A stretch of DNA of 64,000 nucleotides from Blakeslea trispora (lineage: Eukaryota; Mucoromycota; Mucoromycetes; Mucorales; Choanephoraceae), in the NCBI GenBank assembly GCA_025331445.1, contig JAIWNE010000057.1:1-64000 (forward strand). Reading direction: 5' to 3'. Positions 59,193 through 64,000 of this stretch are shown here, piece by piece. The translations under genes and the position numbers were made by a program. Numbering within the stretch: position 1 is the stretch's first letter; each line of letters starts with the position of its first letter. A model generated the notes under the pieces. That model searched no databases, had not been told where the DNA came from, and was given only the letters and a program-made list of their open reading frames with translations.

Positions 59193-59948
59193 TTATTCTT
59201 TTCTTCTCAACATATACATTCTAACGGGGAAAAGGCCTTGAGGAAACCCTTTCTGAACCTCTTCTTTTACTACTTCTAAGCCAGCCTCGTTAAACAAACG
59301 TTTTAATTCTTCATTGGGTCTTGTGATACTGCTATCTTCTTCATCAAACAAAGCTTCTTTTGAGGCTGTGTTCTCTTTGACACCAATCAGTCCATTTGGC
59401 TTTAAACCTTGAGTACAGCGTTTGAAGAAGGCAACGAGATGATCTAAAGCATATGCATTTAGTCTCTAAGCGACTCCCTTCAAAAAAGAAATTTTACCAT
59501 CTGTTAAATGACCAAGTACCCATTGGCACCAGATCAAATCATATTTGCCTTGTTCTGGTTGAAAATCCTGAAGCCCTTGACAGAGGATTTGACCGATTTG
59601 ACCCTTTTCTATCTCTTGCTTCAAATAGCTTGATTTAGCTTGTTCCACAAAGGAAGGTGCCTGCTCAACCAAATCCACTTTCTCAAAAGGCACTTTTAAT
59701 AAAAAGTTTTTAGTGACACGACCAATACCAGCACCACAATCACAAGCATATTGGTTTGTAATCATTGCTTCCTTTACTGTCGCATTATTGGCTCCCTTTT
59801 TCCCGTATACAAATTCGTGTAGAAATTCAAGTGATGATTTGACGTCTACCGGATCAACAACGGATAGACCGCCGAGCATACCGTCGACGGTAGGTGTTAC
59901 TCCGTTCCAGTACTTTTGAGCATCAGTATACCATTCTGGTTTATCCAT
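59193..59948 (-). CDS. TAE1: Protein N-terminal Xaa-Pro-Lys methyltransferase (NTMT1/Tae1)
   Basis: Exons on the minus strand: 59498-59948 and 59193-59443; 233 aa, matching yeast Tae1 and animal NTMT1 in size. It begins with WYTDAQKYWNGVTPTVDGMLGG, which in the family closes over the substrate N-terminus (quoted part: YWNGVTPTVDGMLGG). SAM-binding motif I is DCGAGIGRVTKNFLL, and VDLVEQAPSFVEQAK and IWCQWVLGHLTD follow. The end FPVRMYMLRRKE is typical. It methylates the alpha-amino group of proteins such as ribosomal proteins with an X-Pro-Lys start. Its stop lies only 9 bp from the stop of the convergent ABC gene, so the two 3' UTRs must overlap. Confidence 0.94.
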
Positions 59949-60531
59949 AAGCTCTGAAAATGATTCCTATAGAAACAAGAAATAGCAGCACATAGTTTGG
60001 CTTGTTGAGATCTTGAGTTGCTCTGTACTTTATGTTGCTCATGTAACCTACAGTTGTTGACATTATGTGATCGATGAACGAGAAAGATGATTAAAATTTT
60101 TACTTTTTCAAAAAAGAAAAAAAAAAGCTAACGTCTTCTGCGTTTAAATTTGCATAACGACACATTTGAACTAAAAGATGCTGAACATAGCAACAGAGCT
60201 TAAAGTCTAGATGACAAATGATAGGCTGTGAAGGACATTCAAGATTGCAACGATCTGAATTTGTGAGCATTAGAGACAATAAATATTACGAGACTTTATA
60301 AAAACGAGTTACATTGTTTGTTTTATTGATGAAATCACTTGTAAGACTATATTTTTAAACAAATGGTACATCCTCCGAGTGTACAAGTCGGACTTGAAGC
60401 TAAGATCATGCAGTCCGGACAATCTTATGCTTGATCATCACTCAATGCTGATCTCATTTAATTTTATGATTATTTCTTTTTTTTTTTTCGTTATTGTGAT
60501 TATTTTATCCTTGTAAATAAAGATAGAGAAA
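59949..60531. other. Divergent intergenic region
   Basis: Promoters of the methyltransferase (-) and of the CorA-type transporter (+). It holds an A-rich run at 60110-60126 and T-runs before the transporter start. A word pair near 60377-60420 (TCCGAGTG...GTCGGACTT and GTCCGGAC) is GC-richer than its surroundings and locally self-complementary. No gene. Confidence 0.5.
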
Positions 60532-62484
60532 ATGCCCAAGTCAAAGAAACATCAGCAAGCGAAATCTAACTCACAAAGACGAAGAGAGTCATCACAACCA
60601 CCAGAAAATGCTCTCGGTAACAACAGCAGTCATGTCACTAGCTCTTCTTTCCAACCCTTAAACATGTTCTTTGGAGGGCCTCGCTCCTTGGGTTATCAAG
60701 CCCTTGCTTCTGACGTAATATATACACCATTTGATATCATTGCCTTAGATTAACTTGAGACTGTTTATTTGTAGGAAGATAGATCACAATACCTTCCTCA
60801 ATCACCTACACAAATAGATGATGTGGCTATCAATATGGTCAATCCAGACAGCAATAATGGGCTTGAACAATACCATTCAGACATAGAAACCTCAAGTAAT
60901 TCACCCATGAGTTTAGCCGAAGTGGACGTCTGTTTCCCTACGCCAAGCAAGAAAGATGAGGAAGGCATAGATTATGAAGCACTTGAGGAATATGTTCAAA
61001 AGGAGAAACAGGAGACATATGAACAAAAACATGAAAGAACACCTCGTCGACGTAGGCTTTCAACCATGGGTGCTTCAGATGGTAGAAGATATAGCATGTA
61101 TGGGGATCGTATGCTGGTAAAGTAGATAGGTACAGTTACAAAAGTCGTCTTGCTTATATATTTTATTAGGGCAGAGATGAAAGCAAGAGTGAAACGGATT
61201 ATCGTGTGACTTATTATTCAGCTCATGAGTCTTCCACTATCCATGCTCGCTCTATTTGCGAAATTCCAGATGGCAACGAAAACGAGACACTGACAGATAT
61301 GTTAAAGAAAGGCTGTTTTTGGATTGACATTCTTAACCCCACAGACAATGAAATGAAGGCGCTCTGCAAAGTGTTTCATATTCATCCACTGACTGTGGAA
61401 GACATCAGCATGGAAGAACAGCGAGAGAAATGTGAAGTGTTCATGAATTACTACTTTATCTGTTTTAGAAGCTTTGATCAAGACGAGTTTTCATTGACTT
61501 ATATGCAGCCTATTGCTATCTATATCATCATTCTGAAAGAAGGTGTCATTACAGTAAGCACAAACAGTGAATTACTTCTTCTTCTTTATAACCGTCTTTC
61601 TTAGTTTCATTTCAAATCAATGCCTCATCCGCATAATGTTAGAAAACGAATCAAGCAACTGAAAGATTATATGAATGTGACACCAGGTAACACATACGCA
61701 CACACATACACGCATTAGAGGATTACAACAGACTGAGCCTGTCTATTGGTAGATTGGATTTGTTATGGTATATTGGATGATATCACAGACTCGTTTGCAC
61801 CCTTGATTCGGGCTATCGAATTCGAAGTAGATTCAATTGATGAGCTTGTGTTGATTCTAAAGGAATCAGAGCAATCAGATATGCTGCGGCGTATTGGCTA
61901 TTGTAGAAAGCGAATGATGGGCTTGTTACGTTTACTGTCTTCCAAAACGGATGTTGTCAAGACATTAGTGAAGAGAGGAGAAGTAGCTCCAGATGGTGGT
62001 ACACGTCCTGCTTTGAGCAAAGAAGTAGCACTCTATCTCGGGGACGTTCAAGGTAAAAGAAATAGAACCACGATCGTTGCTTGGAAGACTTATCAATATT
62101 AGATCACATCATCTCCATGTTGCTCTCTTTAAATCATTATGAGAAAATCTCTTCTAGATCCCATTCAAACTATCTGGCTCAAATCTCGATTGAAATGACA
62201 CAAACAAACAATGAAATCAATGATGTGTTGTCAAAGTTGACTGCTTTAGGTAGTGTCCTTGTGCCCATGAATTTAGTGACAGGTCTGTTTGGTATGAATG
62301 TTCAAGTACCAGGACAATTTCAGGTAACTATAACTGTATTGATCATCTCTTTTTGTTCACTAACCTTGACTGCGTCTTTTTCTTTTTAAAGGAGGATTTG
62401 ACTTGGTTTGTAGGCATTATGGCTTCTATCCTTATATTCTGTATTATTTCGACTATTCTAATGCGATATTATAATATTGTATAA
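60532..62484 (+). CDS. CorA-type Mg2+ transporter (Alr/Mnr2 family)
   Basis: Exons 60532-60714, 60775-61116, 61170-61553, 61605-61686, 61753-62052, 62103-62323 and 62392-62484; 534 aa. The long cytosolic N-terminus is basic at first, then polar. The CorA funnel domain includes FWIDILNPTDNEMKAL, HIHPLTVEDISMEEQREK and FEVDSIDELVLILKES. Two C-terminal TM helices follow; the first ends with the selectivity motif GMNVQVPGQ (about 494) and the second is IMASILIFCIIS, ending at a short tail. Fungal relatives are Alr1/Alr2 (plasma membrane) and Mnr2 (vacuole). Which of these it matches cannot be decided; the moderate N-terminus (yeast Alr1 has 859 aa) leaves both open. Confidence 0.94.
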
Positions 62485-62510
62485 CAAATAAAATACTTTA
62501 TTTTTGCAAA

Positions 62511-63806
62511 TTAGTGCTTAGCAGCATCTGCGATATCGATGGGAAGAGGAGGCAAGGATGCTCCCTCAAGAACACCATAGAGACGAAGACGCTTAATACC
62601 ACCATCAGGCACTATGATAATCTTGGCATGGCTGAAAACTTTGTCTGTATGAGGAAGATCAAAATAGAACAGATCATGGGGACCCACAGAAGAGGGCTCA
62701 ATCAATGTAGACCATCCAGCGTCTTCTTCAGGCACTTCTCGACTAGACTGTGTTGCTTGTAAGATAATTTTATTTGGATAGTTACCTCGATAATGAGAAG
62801 TATCCACAACAGCCTTCAAAAGATGACCAGGCGCACCCAGACGAACAGTGACAAAATCAACGTGTCCAGGAGTTCGAGAACGTTTGGTTTCCCAACCATC
62901 ACCCATGTTCTGACCGCGGCCAGGCAATAAGATATTGGAGCCAGGTGTGTAATGTTGATCAGATACCTGGACTGCACGACCACCATTACCACAAAAAGCA
63001 AGATCGATGATAGCGCTGTTTTCAAACAGAGGGATGAGTTTCTGTTTTTTTTAGTATGATTGATTTGAAACTTACGATTTGTCTTGAGGCCAAATAGGTG
63101 ATACATTACCATAGGCACGGAATCGAGCAATCCCGCCATCGGGTATATTGTTGAGACGTAAATGGGTATAGACACTTGTCTCCTTTTCCAACACGAACAC
63201 ATTGTGCTGCGTTGGAGGCAATGCTACTTTGGGTAAGATTTCAGTCCACTCAATTTCGGCAGATTCAGCATCAGTACCCACAGGCACAACAGCAGCATCT
63301 ACTGAGGCAAAAGGTGCTTGATTGCCTGTGAAATAATGAGTATCAATATCAAAGCCCTGAAACGAACCAGGAAATCCAAGTTTGATAATGGCCCTAATAA
63401 GAGATAACAAAAAGGAATTTAACTTCCGTTATCATTTTCCGTTTCTCACCGCTTACCAGTCATAGTTTGGATTATGTCTCTTGGATTCCCAGCCGTCCAT
63501 CCAGGCACCGGTTTCTATAGGTCTAAACAGTTAACATAATGAAGAATGAAGGGCTTTCTTATCACTTGCCAACAAAGCGTCCAGGTGCATGAATTGGAGG
63601 AGCGGGGTTAATCATATTGGTTGCAGGAGCAAAAAATTCGTCTGTGACAGCAACAATAGTAGACCATAAAGCAGAAGAGGCAAGGTCTTTATAGAAAGAA
63701 CGAATGAGTGTCTGAGAATTACATGTGCTCTTCTTTCATTACCTATACATTGACCAAGCTTAGAGGATTTTAATTGATCATACTCGATTTTATTAAAAGA
63801 AGTCAT
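62511..63806 (-). CDS. DAL2: Allantoicase
   Basis: Exons on the minus strand: 63743-63806, 63566-63686, 63457-63522, 63076-63393 and 62511-63015; 357 aa, the normal size. Two repeats of the allantoicase jelly-roll domain: the first with ATDEFFAP-like TDEFFAPATNMI, MDGWESKRHNPNYDW and FRAYGNV; the second with GRGQNMGDGWETKRSR, HLLKAVVDTSHYRGN, and ending RLRLYGVLEG. It splits allantoate into ureidoglycolate and urea in purine nitrogen use. The intron between exons 2 and 3 is only 43 nt. The exon 5 acceptor is the AG before CGCTATC; the earlier AG would make a 34-nt intron and break the frame. Its stop is 26 bp from the stop of the convergent transporter. Confidence 0.95.
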
Positions 63807-64000
63807 GGACAATAAGGTAAGATGAAAGAAAGAGAGAAAAAACTCACTCTCCAACTAAAGTACAGTAGAGAGACCCTTTTTTATAATAGCTACAATTTAC
63901 AAGTCACTTGGTGGTATGAGGTATATTTGAATGTAGTATAATTTGGTTTGATCAAAACGGATTTTGTCCACACTGTAGTACAGTATTTTGTTCTTGCGAT
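63807..64000. other. Upstream of allantoicase, window edge
   Basis: Pyrimidine/purine runs just above the allantoicase start (GAAAGAGAGAG on the plus strand), then AT-rich sequence to the window end. It is likely promoter. No GATA cluster strong enough to claim was picked out by eye. Confidence 0.45.

Overview
The window is nuclear DNA of a filamentous fungus, most probably an early-diverging Mucoromycota (Mucorales-type) genome. It is AT-rich. Its protein genes are cut by many short GT-AG introns of roughly 43-90 nt. It carries a eukaryotic elongator tRNA-Met with A- and B-boxes, a decayed Tc1/mariner element, and typical fungal genes such as a sterol glucosyltransferase with GRAM and PH domains. 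The exon models were built by hand: each coding exon was joined by phase, and each recognised gene gives one continuous reading frame.

Left part (1-26000): a histone-fold-like protein (+); GET5-like UBL protein (-); mitochondrial enoyl-CoA hydratase (-); MCUR1/FMP32-type coiled-coil mitochondrial protein (-); GPR107/108-type seven-TM protein (-); four-TM MARVEL-like protein (-); a 2.5-kb gene-poor stretch; CUE-domain protein (+); Rad54 SNF2 translocase (-); TM9SF/EMP70 nonaspanin (+); a gene-poor 3.1 kb with a lone tRNA-Met.

Middle (26000-45600): a giant CSF1/BLTP1 bridge-like lipid-transfer protein (3453 aa, 17 exons, last exon 6.3 kb) (+); Mcd4/PIG-N GPI ethanolamine-phosphate transferase (+); a GRAM-PH-GT28 sterol 3-beta-glucosyltransferase (-). 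CSF1 and Mcd4 lie side by side; in yeast and animals, CSF1-type bridge proteins are linked to phosphatidylethanolamine supply for GPI anchors, so the pairing is suggestive though it may be chance.

Right part (45600-64000): a possible broken ORF; a four-finger C2H2 factor with a tandem CWCH2 signature (+); a Tc1/mariner relic whose TIRs can be recognised; a lineage-specific ORF followed by a perfect 41-bp inverted repeat; a coiled-coil protein (+); a small basic ORF (+); LAMMER kinase (-); STAR1/YbbL-like single ABC ATPase (+); N-terminal Xaa-Pro-Lys methyltransferase (-); CorA-type Mg2+ transporter Alr/Mnr2 (+); allantoicase (-).

I see no operon-like or obviously new system. The least expected signals are a degenerate repeat family seen four times, each time just upstream of a start codon with its terminus facing the gene; three introns that only work with a GC donor; several very small coding exons; and an ORF whose only visible lesion is one in-frame TGA.
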